Origin: Microbacterium testaceum
GTDB taxonomy: Bacteria > Actinomycetota > Actinomycetes > Actinomycetales > Microbacteriaceae
Reading direction: 5' to 3'
Assembly: GCF_029761935.1 (NCBI RefSeq)
Contig: NZ_CP121699.1
Coordinates: 682,001 to 746,000, forward strand
Length of the DNA: 64,000 nucleotides
Shown here: positions 1-7,939 of the stretch, one piece after another
How positions within the stretch are numbered: the stretch's first letter is position 1
Layout: every line of letters begins with the position of its first letter
Position numbers and translations under genes: made by a program
Notes under the pieces: generated by a model
The model's input: only the letters and a program-made list of their open reading frames with translations
Told to the model about the DNA's origin: nothing
The model's database searches: none

Positions 1-603
1 GGTCGTCTTACCGGCGCCCGGGGTGGCCGCCGCGAGGAAGTCCCGCGGACCCTTGCCGACGCCGTCGGGCCCGTCGGAGCCGAAGTACTGATCCAGCGCC
101 TCGGCCTGCCAGGCGCGCAGACGCTGCGCGGTTCCCCACGGCGCGCGCTGCGGGAACGACGGCGAGAGGTGCTCGGCCGCGAAGGAGCCGAAATGAGGCT
201 CGACCCCGTCGAGAGCAGGGTCGGGAATCGCCCCGGGCGCCGGTTCGTCGGCGACGGGCGCGGTCGCGTGGGACGGGTCGACGACGGGGGCCGCGTCCGC
301 GGGCGCGGATGCCGGGACGGCGGGCGCGGAGGAGGCGTCGGGGCTCGCGACCGGACCGGGGGTGGCGACCGGACCGGGGGTGGCGACGGGACCCGGGCTG
401 GCAACGGCACCGGGGGTGGCAACGGGACCGGGGGTGGCGACGGGACCCGGGCTGGCGATCGGGCCGGGGCTCGCGACCGGACCCGGGCTGGCAACCGGGC
501 CGGGGTTCGCGACCGGGCCGGGAGAGGCGATGCGCGGAGTCGCCGCTTCCGCGGCCGAGCTCGTGTGCGGGAGGGCCGAGGTGCGGGCTTCTTCTTCCAG
601 CAT
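1..603 (-). CDS. DEAD/DEAH-box (superfamily 2) helicase, N-terminal part
   Basis: This is the 5' part (201 codons) of a minus-strand gene that runs off the left edge. The ATG at 603 follows GGAGG at a good distance. Residues 1-25 are acidic or neutral. Residues 26-88 are a low-complexity array of about ten V-A-(T/S/N)-P-G-P hexapeptides. An Ala/Pro-rich linker follows to about residue 130, then an aromatic-rich segment. The visible part ends in a Walker A motif, ATPGAGKTT, at residues 193-201. ATPGAGKTT directly after a short basic segment is typical of actinobacterial superfamily 2 helicase-like ATPases. The helicase core lies outside the window, so substrate and role cannot be judged. The Pro/Ala array is probably a disordered tether. 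Divergent from the SGNH hydrolase gene. Confidence 0.75.
   Translation of the reverse strand, partial: MLEEEARTSALPHTSSAAEAATPRIASPGPVANPGPVASPGPVASPGPIASPGPVATPGPVATPGAVASPGPVATPGPVATPGPVASPDASSAPAVPASAPADAAPVVDPSHATAPVADEPAPGAIPDPALDGVEPHFGSFAAEHLSPSFPQRAPWGTAQRLRAWQAEALDQYFGSDGPDGVGKGPRDFLAAATPGAGKTT
340..528 (-). repeat. 18-bp tandem repeat coding V-A-x-P-G-P
   Basis: About ten in-frame copies of an 18-bp unit lie inside the helicase gene and give hexapeptides of the form V-A-(T/S/N)-P-G-P at residues 26-88. Copies differ mostly at the third residue and at wobble positions. Copy number is likely to vary between strains by slippage, always in frame. Confidence 0.85.
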
Positions 604-696
604 CGAACCTCCATCCTTCGCGAGCGCGAACATCCACGATAGGCGACAGCGAAGCCCGCCACGCCCGACCCGGAGGCGGATACGTCGCACCACCGG

Positions 697-763
697 CCAT
701 AAACGCGATTCGTACCGAGAAACGCGTGCAGACCGCGTTTATCCGACGAAATCGCGTTTATGG
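697..763. promoter_or_regulatory. 67-bp palindromic element with four AAACGCG motifs
   Basis: Arms CCATAAACGCGATT (697-710) and AATCGCGTTTATGG (750-763) are perfect inverted repeats of 14 bp. Inside them a second pair, AAACGCG (719-725) and CGCGTTTA (734-741), repeats the same core. The element lies between divergent genes (helicase and SGNH hydrolase) and is locally AT-rich, so an operator for a dimeric repressor or activator is more likely than a terminator. No regulator gene is adjacent. Confidence 0.5.
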
Positions 764-856
764 ATGTCCCCCGGGAGGCCGGACGCCGGTAGGTCGCGCG
801 GGGACGTGACCCGCCGCACGGGGATGCCGCGGCCTCTCGCGCCCGGCTCTCTCGCG

Positions 857-879
857 GTGTCGGAGGCCGGGGGTACCGT
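857..879 (+). promoter_or_regulatory. RecA-independent DNA-damage type promoter (SGNH gene)
   Basis: GTGTCGGAG, eight bases, then TACCGT. This has the architecture of the mycobacterial RecA-ND promoter (TTGTCRGTG-N8-TAN3T) that is read with the help of PafBC. The hexamer ends 17 bases before the ATG at 897, leaving room for the GGAGG ribosome binding site. Confidence 0.5.
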
Positions 880-896
880 GGAAGCCGGAGGTTTCG

Positions 897-1757
897 ATGA
901 CACTCGATCCGCACTCGCCCCGCACCCCGTCCGCATCCGACAACCCCGGCCCCCACCCCTGGCGCCGCTACGTCGCCCTCGGCGACTCGTTCACCGAGGG
1001 AATCGGCGACCCGCTGCCCGACGGCGGTCATCGCGGGTGGGCCGACCGGGTCGCCGAGGTCCTCGGCGCGCAGGTCGACGATTTCGCCTACGCCAACCTC
1101 GCGGTGCGCGGAAAGCTCATCGCGCAGATCGTCGCCGATCAGATCGAGCCGGCGCTCGCGCTCAAACCCGACCTCATCACCATCTCCGCGGGCGGAAACG
1201 ACGTCATCCGCCCGGGCAGCGATCCCGATGCCGTGTCGCGGCAGTTCGAAGACGCCGTCGCGCGTCTGCGCGCCAGCGGGGCCACCATCGTCGTCTTCAC
1301 AGCGATCGACACCGAGTTCACGCCGGTGTTCCGCGGCATCCGGGGCAAGGTCGCGATCTACAACGAGAACATCCGCTCGATCGCCGACCGCTACGACTGC
1401 GTGGTCGCCGACCAGTGGGGCCTCAAAGAGGTGCAGGACATGCGCTTCTTCGACGACGACCGGCTGCACTACAACTCCCTCGGTCATCACGAGGTCGCCC
1501 GCATGGTGTTGCGGGCCCTCAACGTGCCCAACGACCTCGAGCCGATGAAGGCCGAGACCAGGGCGATCACGACGTGGCGCGCCGCCCGCGAGAAGGACTT
1601 CGTGTGGGCGCGCGAGTACCTCGTGCCTTGGGTGCTGCGCCGCCTGCGGCACCAGTCGTCCGGCGACCACATCCAGCCCAAGCGCCCCGAGCCGCTTCCG
1701 GTGGTGACCCTCGCCCCGGGGCGGGATGCCGCGGGCTCCCGCGAGACGCAGGCGTGA
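897..1757 (+). CDS. SGNH/GDSL-family esterase or lipase
   Basis: A 286-residue cytoplasmic hydrolase with no signal peptide. The SGNH blocks are clear. Block I GDSFTEG carries the nucleophile Ser31. Block III GGNDV lies near residue 96. Block V has D188-R-L-H191 followed by a conserved SLGH. Such enzymes hydrolyse esters or thioesters of small or lipidic substrates; the substrate cannot be read from sequence. The C-terminal 40 residues are extra and Pro/Arg-rich. GGAGG precedes the ATG. The stop overlaps the GTG of the following gene (GTGA), so the two are co-transcribed and probably translationally coupled. The upstream promoter looks DNA-damage responsive. Confidence 0.85.
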   Translation: MTLDPHSPRTPSASDNPGPHPWRRYVALGDSFTEGIGDPLPDGGHRGWADRVAEVLGAQVDDFAYANLAVRGKLIAQIVADQIEPALALKPDLITISAGGNDVIRPGSDPDAVSRQFEDAVARLRASGATIVVFTAIDTEFTPVFRGIRGKVAIYNENIRSIADRYDCVVADQWGLKEVQDMRFFDDDRLHYNSLGHHEVARMVLRALNVPNDLEPMKAETRAITTWRAAREKDFVWAREYLVPWVLRRLRHQSSGDHIQPKRPEPLPVVTLAPGRDAAGSRETQA

Positions 1758-2434
1758 CGCCCGTGCACGCCCTTCCCGACGCGGTCGTCGCCTTGCTGAG
1801 CGTGGCCGCCGCGGACACCCTGCTGCGAGACGCCGATGCGCTCGCCGAGACGCTCGCCGACACCGGGTGGGCACCCGAGGTCGAAAGCGGTCGCTTCAGC
1901 GCCGCGGGGTGGGATGTCGTGTCGTCGGCGTGGCCGCCGAACCTGTCGGTGTTCCGCGACGGGGAGCTTTCCGACGTCCGCCGCAACGCGCTCGCGATCG
2001 CCGAGACGCTCAACGCCGAACCGCAGCGATGGGCCTTCGACACCGAGGGGCCGGACTGGTCGGGCTGGAACGCCGACGACCCGCGGTGGGACGACGAGCA
2101 GATCGACTGGCTCGAGTGGCGCGGCCGGGGTGTCGTCGTGCAACTGTTCACGGCGCCCGAGGCGCAGATCGGCTCCGACGCGCTCCCTCCGCATCTGCAC
2201 CTCGCGATGGAACGGGACGATTCCCCGCCCGAGGGCCTGCCGCGCGACGACGCCCGCGACCGCCGCGTCGCCGCGGAGGGAAGCGTCGTCGAGAGGTGGT
2301 TCCTGGTCGGCGAGGACGATCTCCCCGACGATCTGCTCGCGGCGCTGGGCGCCGACCCCGACCAGCGCGTGAGCGCCGCGGCCGCGTCGGAGCTCCGCAT
2401 GCGTGCGGTCGGGTTCGACGACCCGACCGGCTGA
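1754..2434 (+). CDS. uncharacterised acidic protein coupled to the SGNH hydrolase
   Basis: A 226-residue soluble protein that I do not recognise. It starts at a GTG overlapping the preceding stop; no other start fits as well, although a second GTG lies three codons on. It is acidic and Trp-rich in the middle (about residues 95-130, with motifs such as DWSGWNADDPRWDDEQIDWLEW spread over that stretch), and has a His-containing patch PPHLHL near residue 145. No membrane segment, signal peptide or cysteine pair is visible. The tight coupling suggests it acts with, or binds, the SGNH hydrolase. Confidence 0.7.
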   Translation: MTPVHALPDAVVALLSVAAADTLLRDADALAETLADTGWAPEVESGRFSAAGWDVVSSAWPPNLSVFRDGELSDVRRNALAIAETLNAEPQRWAFDTEGPDWSGWNADDPRWDDEQIDWLEWRGRGVVVQLFTAPEAQIGSDALPPHLHLAMERDDSPPEGLPRDDARDRRVAAEGSVVERWFLVGEDDLPDDLLAALGADPDQRVSAAAASELRMRAVGFDDPTG

Positions 2435-2455
2435 GCCGGTTCGAAATCCCCCGCC

Positions 2456-3265
2456 TCAGGCCCGGCGTCCCCGTCCGAGTTCCCACAGCGCCACCGCGCT
2501 CGCCGCGGCGACGTTGAGCGAGTCCACTCCCCCGGCCATCGGGATCGTCACGACGGTGTCCGCCGCGGCGAGCGCGCCCCGGCTGAGTCCGTCGCCCTCG
2601 GATCCCATCAGCAGGGCCACGCGCTCGTGCCCCGCGGCAGAGAAGGCGTCGAGGGTCACCGCGTCGTCCGACAAGGCCAGTGCGGCGAGGTGGAATCCGG
2701 CGTCGTGCAGCAGGGGGGCGGCATCCGACCACTCCGGCAGTCGCGTCCACGGCACCTGGAAGACGGTGCCCATGCTGACGCGGACGCTGCGTCGGTACAG
2801 CGGGTCGGCACAGCGCGGGGTGACGAGCACCGCGTCGGCGCCGAGGGCCGCCGCCGAACGGAACGCCGCTCCGATGTTGGTGTGATCGACCACGTCTTCG
2901 AGAACGACGACGAGTCGCGCGTCGCGCACGACGTCTTCGACGGATGCCAGCGCGGGGCGGTGCATGGACGCCAGGAGCCCCCGGTGCACGGTGTATCCGG
3001 TCACCTGTTCGGCGACCTCGGCTGGGACGACGTAGACCTCGGCGTCTTCACCGACGAGCGCGAGCGCATCGGCGAGGAACTTCTCCTGCACGAGGACGGA
3101 GCGCGGACGATGCCCCGCGCGGAGGGCGCGGTCGAGGACCTTCGACGACTCGGCGATGTAGAGCCCGCCGGCCGGCTCCGATACCCGCCGCAGCGACACG
3201 TCGGTGAGATCGCGATAGTCGGTGAGGCGCGGGTCGGCGGCGGAGTCGAGGGGGATGACGGGCAT
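2456..3265 (-). CDS. TrmH/SpoU-family RNA 2'-O-methyltransferase
   Basis: 269 residues, the usual length for the family. The three SPOUT motifs are present. Motif 1 is NIGAAFRSA at 130-138, with the Asn and Arg that activate the ribose. Motif 2 is MGSEGDGLS at 220-228. Motif 3 is IPMAGGVDSLNVAAASAV at 241-258 and forms the knotted SAM pocket. The N-terminal 100 residues resemble the substrate-binding domain of SpoU enzymes. The target is rRNA or tRNA ribose; the exact nucleotide cannot be told. Transcribed with the upstream amidohydrolase (34-bp gap) on the minus strand. Confidence 0.9.
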   Translation of the reverse strand: MPVIPLDSAADPRLTDYRDLTDVSLRRVSEPAGGLYIAESSKVLDRALRAGHRPRSVLVQEKFLADALALVGEDAEVYVVPAEVAEQVTGYTVHRGLLASMHRPALASVEDVVRDARLVVVLEDVVDHTNIGAAFRSAAALGADAVLVTPRCADPLYRRSVRVSMGTVFQVPWTRLPEWSDAAPLLHDAGFHLAALALSDDAVTLDAFSAAGHERVALLMGSEGDGLSRGALAAADTVVTIPMAGGVDSLNVAAASAVALWELGRGRRA

Positions 3266-3299
3266 CCCCCCATGGTGCCAGCAGCCCGCGCGCCAGACC

Positions 3300-4502
3300 T
3301 CACGCCACGTGCAGCGCCCGACCCCCGGCGATCACCAGGGCCCGCTCGGGCTGACGCACGAGCGCATCCATGGGGTTCTCGGCATCCACGAGGACGATGT
3401 CTGCGCGCGCCCCCTCGACGAGGTCGTGCACCTCTCGACCGACGGCCCACGCCCCCGCGCGGGTGGCGAGCTCGACGACGCGGAGCAGCTCCTCGTCGCG
3501 CACGAGCCCTCCCGCGCGGGCGTACTGCCAGGCGATGCCGAGCGTGTCGCCGGTGCCGAAGGGGCTCCAGAGATCCCGGATGCCGTCGGTGCCGAGCCCC
3601 AGGCGGACACCGGCCGCGTCGAGCTCGGCGAGGGGAAGCTGCGCCAGCCGCAGCGGGGCGACGGTGGTCATCGATACGCCGGCCGCGCCCATCGCGGCGA
3701 GGAGGTCGCGCCGGCGGGCGGGGTCGAGCTGGGCGACGGCGAACCCGTGGGCAATGTTCACCCGTCCGCCGAGTCCCAGGCGCTGCGTGCGCTCGATGAG
3801 CAGCTCGATCTGGAACGCGCCGAGCTCGGCCGCATCGTGCAGGTGGATGTCGAGGTCGACCCCGGTGTCGGCGGAGAGCGCGGTCAGGGCGTCGATCTGT
3901 CCCACCGGGTCGCGGTCGATCGACGCGGGGTCAAGACCGCCGATCCCCGTGACGCTGTCGCGGCCTGCGGCCTCGCGCAGCTGCTCGAGGACCCCCGGGC
4001 GTCGGAGCACCCCATCCTGCGGGAAGGCCACGATCTGCACGTCGAGGGCGCCCCCGTAGGCGGCCGCGGCTTCTTCGACCGCCTCGATCCCGCGCAGGCC
4101 CACCCCGTTGTCGACGTCGACGTGGGTGCGGATCGCGGTCGTCCCCTGGCGGACGAGCTCGCGGAGCACGAGCGCGGAGCGCTCGGGCGAGGGGATGCCG
4201 AGCGCCTCGCGCTGCTCCCGTTCGTGACGGATGCGCCCCTCGGTCGACCCCTCGCCGCCGTACGACTGCCACGGCAGTCCCCACCACGACTTGTCCATGT
4301 GCGCGTGGGCGTTCACGAGCCCTGGCAGGGCGAGCAGCCCGCGTCCGTCGAATTCCCGGATGCCGATGGGGTCGGCGGCGGCGGGGGTGATCGCGGTGAT
4401 CCGTCCCCCGTCGATGGCGATGTCGACGAGATCACCGCCCCACGGACGCACGCGGCGGAGAGAGGTGACGTCGAGCATGGCGGGCCGGGGGAAGGAGCTC
4501 AT
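3300..4502 (-). CDS. cytosine-deaminase-like amidohydrolase
   Basis: 400 residues from the ATG at 4502, which has a purine-rich GGGGGA before it. An upstream in-frame extension lacks family similarity. Metal ligands of the amidohydrolase barrel are visible: HAH in NAHAHMDKSWW, H in THVDVD and HLHD, H in NIAHGF, and the catalytic Asp in GLGTDGIRDLWSPFG. The spacing is that of CodA-like deaminases or imidazolone-type hydrolases acting on cyclic amines. The substrate is not deducible. The short gap to the TrmH gene indicates an operon; the sirtuin gene diverges. Confidence 0.85.
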   Translation of the reverse strand: MSSFPRPAMLDVTSLRRVRPWGGDLVDIAIDGGRITAITPAAADPIGIREFDGRGLLALPGLVNAHAHMDKSWWGLPWQSYGGEGSTEGRIRHEREQREALGIPSPERSALVLRELVRQGTTAIRTHVDVDNGVGLRGIEAVEEAAAAYGGALDVQIVAFPQDGVLRRPGVLEQLREAAGRDSVTGIGGLDPASIDRDPVGQIDALTALSADTGVDLDIHLHDAAELGAFQIELLIERTQRLGLGGRVNIAHGFAVAQLDPARRRDLLAAMGAAGVSMTTVAPLRLAQLPLAELDAAGVRLGLGTDGIRDLWSPFGTGDTLGIAWQYARAGGLVRDEELLRVVELATRAGAWAVGREVHDLVEGARADIVLVDAENPMDALVRQPERALVIAGGRALHVA

Positions 4503-4585
4503 TCCCCCAGTCTCCCTTTCGCGCGCGCGTCCCCGCGACACGGACCCGTCGACGGGGAGGACGGACGGGCTGCCGGCGCGAGCCG

Positions 4586-4608
4586 GTGTCGGCGCCCCGC
4601 CATAGACT
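4586..4608 (+). promoter_or_regulatory. RecA-independent DNA-damage type promoter (sirtuin gene)
   Basis: GTGTCGGCG, N8, TAGACT, the same layout as the elements before 897, 29197, 32981, 41356 and, on the minus strand, 28959. It ends 19 bases before the ATG, with the ribosome binding site between. Confidence 0.45.
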
Positions 4609-4627
4609 CGATGGGACGGAGGTGTGC

Positions 4628-5476
4628 ATGACCGACACGACGCAGGACGCCGAGTTCTCGGCATCCATCGATCGCGCGGTCGAGGTCCTCGCCGGGCGCA
4701 AGATCGCCGTCCTCACGGGCGCGGGCGTGTCGACCGATTCGGGGATCCCCGACTATCGGGGCAAGGGGGCGCCGACGCGCACGCCCATGACGGCTCAGCA
4801 GTTCCTCTCGAGTGCCGATGCGCGCCGCCGCTACTGGGTGGGCAGCCACCTGGGGTGGAAGGTGTTCGCCGCCGCGCAGCCGAACGACGGTCATCGCGCC
4901 CTCGCCGATCTCGAGTCCGCCGGAGTCGCCAACGGCGTGATCACGCAGAACGTCGACGGTCTGCACGTGCGGGCCGGCAGCGGACGCGTCGTCGAGTTGC
5001 ACGGCACGATGCGCCGCGTCGGCTGTCTGCAGTGCGGGCAGGTGTTCGACCGCCGCGACCTGGCCGAACGCGTCGAGGCCGACAACCCGTGGATCCGTCT
5101 TCCCGAGAACGTCGAGCTCGGTCCCGACGGCGACGTGACGCCCGCGTCCGCCGACGGTTTCGTCGTGCCGACGTGCTCGGTGTGCGGGGGCACGCTCAAG
5201 CCCGACGTGGTGTTCTTCGGCGAGTACATCCCGGTCGAGAAGTTCCGCGAGGCCGAGCAGCTCGTGCACACCAGCGAGGCCCTCGTGATCGCCGGTTCGT
5301 CGCTCGTGGTGAACTCCGGGATCCGCCTGGTGGAGCGCGCGCGCCGTCGCCGCCTGCCCGTCGTCATCATCAATCGTGGCGAGACCCGCGCCGACCGCCG
5401 CGCGACGGTGAAGATCGACGGCAGCACGAGCGACGTGCTCCGCGCGTTCGCGGAGCGACTCCCGGGCCTGCTCTGA
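4628..5476 (+). CDS. Sir2-family NAD-dependent protein deacylase
   Basis: 282 residues from the ATG at 4628, preceded by GGAGG; an earlier in-frame ATG at 4586 falls on the promoter and is rejected. The Sir2 core is intact. NAD-binding GAGVSTDSGIPDYRG is at 31-45, TQNVDGLH at 106-113, the catalytic His is H125, and the zinc cysteines are C133, C136, C183 and C186. KPDVVFFGE and the GSSL nucleotide loop follow. Length and motifs fit class II (SIRT4-like) bacterial sirtuins. Role: removal of acyl groups from lysines, linking NAD status to enzyme activity. Its promoter resembles DNA-damage promoters. Confidence 0.9.
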   Translation: MTDTTQDAEFSASIDRAVEVLAGRKIAVLTGAGVSTDSGIPDYRGKGAPTRTPMTAQQFLSSADARRRYWVGSHLGWKVFAAAQPNDGHRALADLESAGVANGVITQNVDGLHVRAGSGRVVELHGTMRRVGCLQCGQVFDRRDLAERVEADNPWIRLPENVELGPDGDVTPASADGFVVPTCSVCGGTLKPDVVFFGEYIPVEKFREAEQLVHTSEALVIAGSSLVVNSGIRLVERARRRRLPVVIINRGETRADRRATVKIDGSTSDVLRAFAERLPGLL

Positions 5477-5503
5477 CCTCCCGCTTGCTCGTCGCCGGCG
5501 CGA

Positions 5504-6340
5504 TCACTCCCCGCGCGTGTATCCCACCGCTCCCCCGTCGAGGAAGGCTCGATGCGCGCCGCGCACCGTCATCCCGGTGAGGCGCTCGATCGCCGCGGTC
5601 GCACCGGCGCGCAGCTCGCCGTGACGGCGGACGAAGACGGCGTGGGCACGGGGGGCGTTCCACCCCTCCGGCAGCAGCGCGGCCGGTAGGTCCGGATCGG
5701 TGAACGGGAAACGGCGGTAGTCGTCGGTGAGGCTCACGCGCGCGATCAGCGCGGCGTCCGTCTCTTCGGTCGTCGGGGTGTCGTGCTGGGCGACGAACGC
5801 CCCGTAGTGCGCGTCGAGCGCGTCGAGATCCCACCCGCGGGCGGCGATCGAACGGTCGTGGTCGAGGTCGCCGCTGCGGCTGAGGAAGATGTCGGAGCCC
5901 ACGCCGTGGGCGTCCATCAGCTGCCGCGCTGCGTCCAGACGATCACCGGGAGCGACCCAGATCGCCGGTTGCAGCTGCCCGAAGCCGAGCCAGGTGAGGG
6001 TCTTGCGCATCTCGTCGCGCGCCGAGCGATCACCGGCGCGCGTCGCGATGAGCGTCCACTCCCCGCCCCACTCTCCGGACACGTGCCGGAAGATGCGTTC
6101 ACGCCCCTCGTCGAGCAGTTGCCAGGCCTTGGGTGACAGCAGGTAGGTGGTGAGTCGCCCGTCGCGGCGGGTCTCGAACCAGCCCTCCGCGCGCAGACGC
6201 GACATCACCACCCGGGTGGTGGCCGGCTCGATGCCGAATTGCTGCAGGACGTCGCTCAACCCGCGCAATGGCACCTCGCCTTCGCCGCAGTACCGGAAAT
6301 AGTCCCCGAAGAGCGTGAAGACGAGAGAGCGGGGGCGCAT
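5504..6340 (-). CDS. PaaX-family transcriptional regulator
   Basis: 278 residues. The N-terminal winged helix reads SLVFTLFGDYFRY...LLQQFGIEPATTRVVMSRLRAEGW, the PaaX signature. The PaaX central and C-terminal domains follow, including the WDLDALDAHYGAF stretch. Known PaaX proteins repress aryl-CoA catabolic genes and release DNA on binding an aryl-CoA. Here it is divergent from an aryl-CoA hydroxylase and aryl-AMP ligase, so it probably senses an aryl-CoA made by that pathway. Repeated 17-base motifs in its own promoter region and before the gentisate genes are candidate operators. Confidence 0.88.
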   Translation of the reverse strand: MRPRSLVFTLFGDYFRYCGEGEVPLRGLSDVLQQFGIEPATTRVVMSRLRAEGWFETRRDGRLTTYLLSPKAWQLLDEGRERIFRHVSGEWGGEWTLIATRAGDRSARDEMRKTLTWLGFGQLQPAIWVAPGDRLDAARQLMDAHGVGSDIFLSRSGDLDHDRSIAARGWDLDALDAHYGAFVAQHDTPTTEETDAALIARVSLTDDYRRFPFTDPDLPAALLPEGWNAPRAHAVFVRRHGELRAGATAAIERLTGMTVRGAHRAFLDGGAVGYTRGE

Positions 6341-6347
6341 GCAAGAA

Positions 6348-6401
6348 CGTTACCGGACGCGAATGTAACGAAGCTATGGCGCTAGACGCATTTATGTTGC
6401 A
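6348..6401. promoter_or_regulatory. candidate PaaX operator region O1-O2
   Basis: O1 at 6356-6370 reads GACGCGAATGTAACG and sits in a palindrome, CGTTAC (6348-6353) and GTAACG (6365-6370). O2 at 6385-6401 reads GACGCATTTATGTTGCA. Both match the pattern RACGCRAATMTGTYRCA also seen twice before the gentisate dioxygenase gene. Position between the divergent PaaX and monooxygenase genes suits control of both. Confidence 0.5.
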
Positions 6402-6448
6402 TACTCGTTGCGTCGTGACGGTTCGACATCTTCAGCGAGGAGGCTGAC

Positions 6449-7939
6449 ATGCGTATCGCGATCATCGGGGGCGGCCCGGGCGGGCTGCTCTTCGCCGCCC
6501 TGGCCGCACGGAACATCCCCGGCGCCCACGTCGACCTGTTCGAGCGCAATCGCTCCGACGAGGCGTTCGGCTTCGGCGTCGTGTTCTCCGATGCCACGCA
6601 GAGTGGAGTGGATGCCGCCGACTCGGCCCTGCGCGAGACCCTCGACGCGTCGGGAGTGCGCTGGGATGCCATCCGCGTCACCGTCAAGGGCGAGACGATG
6701 ACCTTCGGCGGCAACGGCATGGGAGCGGTGCTGCGCAAGGATCTGCTCGCTGCCCTCCAGCGGCGGGCCACGGAGGCCGGTGCCCACCTGCATTTCTCCA
6801 CCCCGCGGCGCGCGGACGAGCTCGGCGACTACGACGTGATGGTCGCCGCGGACGGGGCCAACTCGCAGACCCGCGCCGCGATCGGCGACGACTCCCTCGG
6901 GGTGACCTACGAGACAGCGGCGGCCAAGTTCATCTGGTTCGCCACCGATGCCCCCTTCGAGGGACTCACCTTCCTGCACACGCACGCCGACGGGCTGACC
7001 GCCGACGTGCCCGGCGTCTTCGCGGCGCACGCGTATCCCATCGGCGGGGGCCTGTCGACGTTCATCGTCGAGACCGACGAAGACACCTGGCGCGCGGCCG
7101 GGCTGGACGGATTCGACCTCACCACTGCCCCGGGTCCGAGCGACGAGCACAGTCAGCGTCGCCTGGAGGAGATCTTCGCGCCGCTCATCGGAGGCGCCCG
7201 ACTGATCGGCAACAACTCGCGGTGGGGAAACTTCCGGACCATCCGCGCCCGGAGCTGGCACAGCGGCAAGGTCGTCCTGCTCGGCGACGCCGTGCACACG
7301 GCCCACTTCTCGGTCGGGAGCGGCACGAAGATGTCTCTCGAAGACGCCATCGCGCTCGCCGATGCGCTCGCCACGCACCCCGACGACGTCGAGGCGGCTT
7401 TCCTGGCCTACGAGGCTGAGCGACAGCCGCAGGTGGCCCGCATCCAGGGCGCCGCGCGGCCGAGTCTGTCGTGGTGGGAGAACTTCGGTACCTACTTCCA
7501 CGCGTTCGAGCCCTGGCAGTTCGGTTTCCACTTCTTCTCGCGCGCTCTCCCGGCGGCGAAGATCGCGCGCCGGGATCCGGATGCCGTGCGTCGAGCGCTC
7601 GACCGGTGGCAGAGCCGTCATGGCGCGCCGCCCCTGGAATCCGCCGTCGCGGGACTGCTCGATCGACGCGTGGTCGCGCGCGACGCGCTGCCGCCGGTCG
7701 TCACCGTCGCCGCGGGTGACGGCATCCGTCCCGATGACGCCGTGCGTTCGGCCCTCGCCGAGCACCGCGACGCGACCGCCGTGCTCGTCACCGGCGGCAG
7801 CGCCCTCGATCGCCAGCTCACCGCCGAGGCCGCGCGACTGCGGCACGGCGTGGCGGCGATCATCGACGAACCCGATTGCGACGAAGATCGTGCCATGACC
7901 CTGGTGCTCTCGGGCCGCGCGGATGCGGTGCTGCGATGA
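6449..7939 (+). CDS. salicylyl-CoA 5-hydroxylase-like FAD monooxygenase
   Basis: 496 residues with an AGGAGG ribosome binding site. The FAD Rossmann motif is GGGPGG at 7-12. The stretch GFGVVFSD near residue 47 is characteristic of the monooxygenase half of anthraniloyl-CoA monooxygenase/reductase and of salicylyl-CoA 5-hydroxylase (SdgC of Streptomyces). The second FAD motif is GDAVHTAHFSVGSGTK near residue 280. Characterised relatives usually carry a C-terminal Old Yellow Enzyme barrel of some 350 residues. Here only about 110 residues follow the monooxygenase domain, ending in LVLSGRADAVL, which resembles the end of such a barrel. The next gene overlaps by four bases and encodes an aryl-AMP ligase; together they would hydroxylate an aryl-CoA. 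Substrate inferred from the gentisate genes nearby. Confidence 0.8.
   Translation: MRIAIIGGGPGGLLFAALAARNIPGAHVDLFERNRSDEAFGFGVVFSDATQSGVDAADSALRETLDASGVRWDAIRVTVKGETMTFGGNGMGAVLRKDLLAALQRRATEAGAHLHFSTPRRADELGDYDVMVAADGANSQTRAAIGDDSLGVTYETAAAKFIWFATDAPFEGLTFLHTHADGLTADVPGVFAAHAYPIGGGLSTFIVETDEDTWRAAGLDGFDLTTAPGPSDEHSQRRLEEIFAPLIGGARLIGNNSRWGNFRTIRARSWHSGKVVLLGDAVHTAHFSVGSGTKMSLEDAIALADALATHPDDVEAAFLAYEAERQPQVARIQGAARPSLSWWENFGTYFHAFEPWQFGFHFFSRALPAAKIARRDPDAVRRALDRWQSRHGAPPLESAVAGLLDRRVVARDALPPVVTVAAGDGIRPDDAVRSALAEHRDATAVLVTGGSALDRQLTAEAARLRHGVAAIIDEPDCDEDRAMTLVLSGRADAVLR

Noticed and set aside
340..528. Tandem repeat as possible CRISPR array
   Set aside because: Units are 18 bp with no spacers, in frame with a coding sequence, and no cas genes are present.
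362..2434. 690-codon plus-strand open frame
   Set aside because: Only its last 227 codons (from GTG 1754) are a gene. The first part is antisense to the helicase repeat and the middle is out of frame with the SGNH hydrolase.
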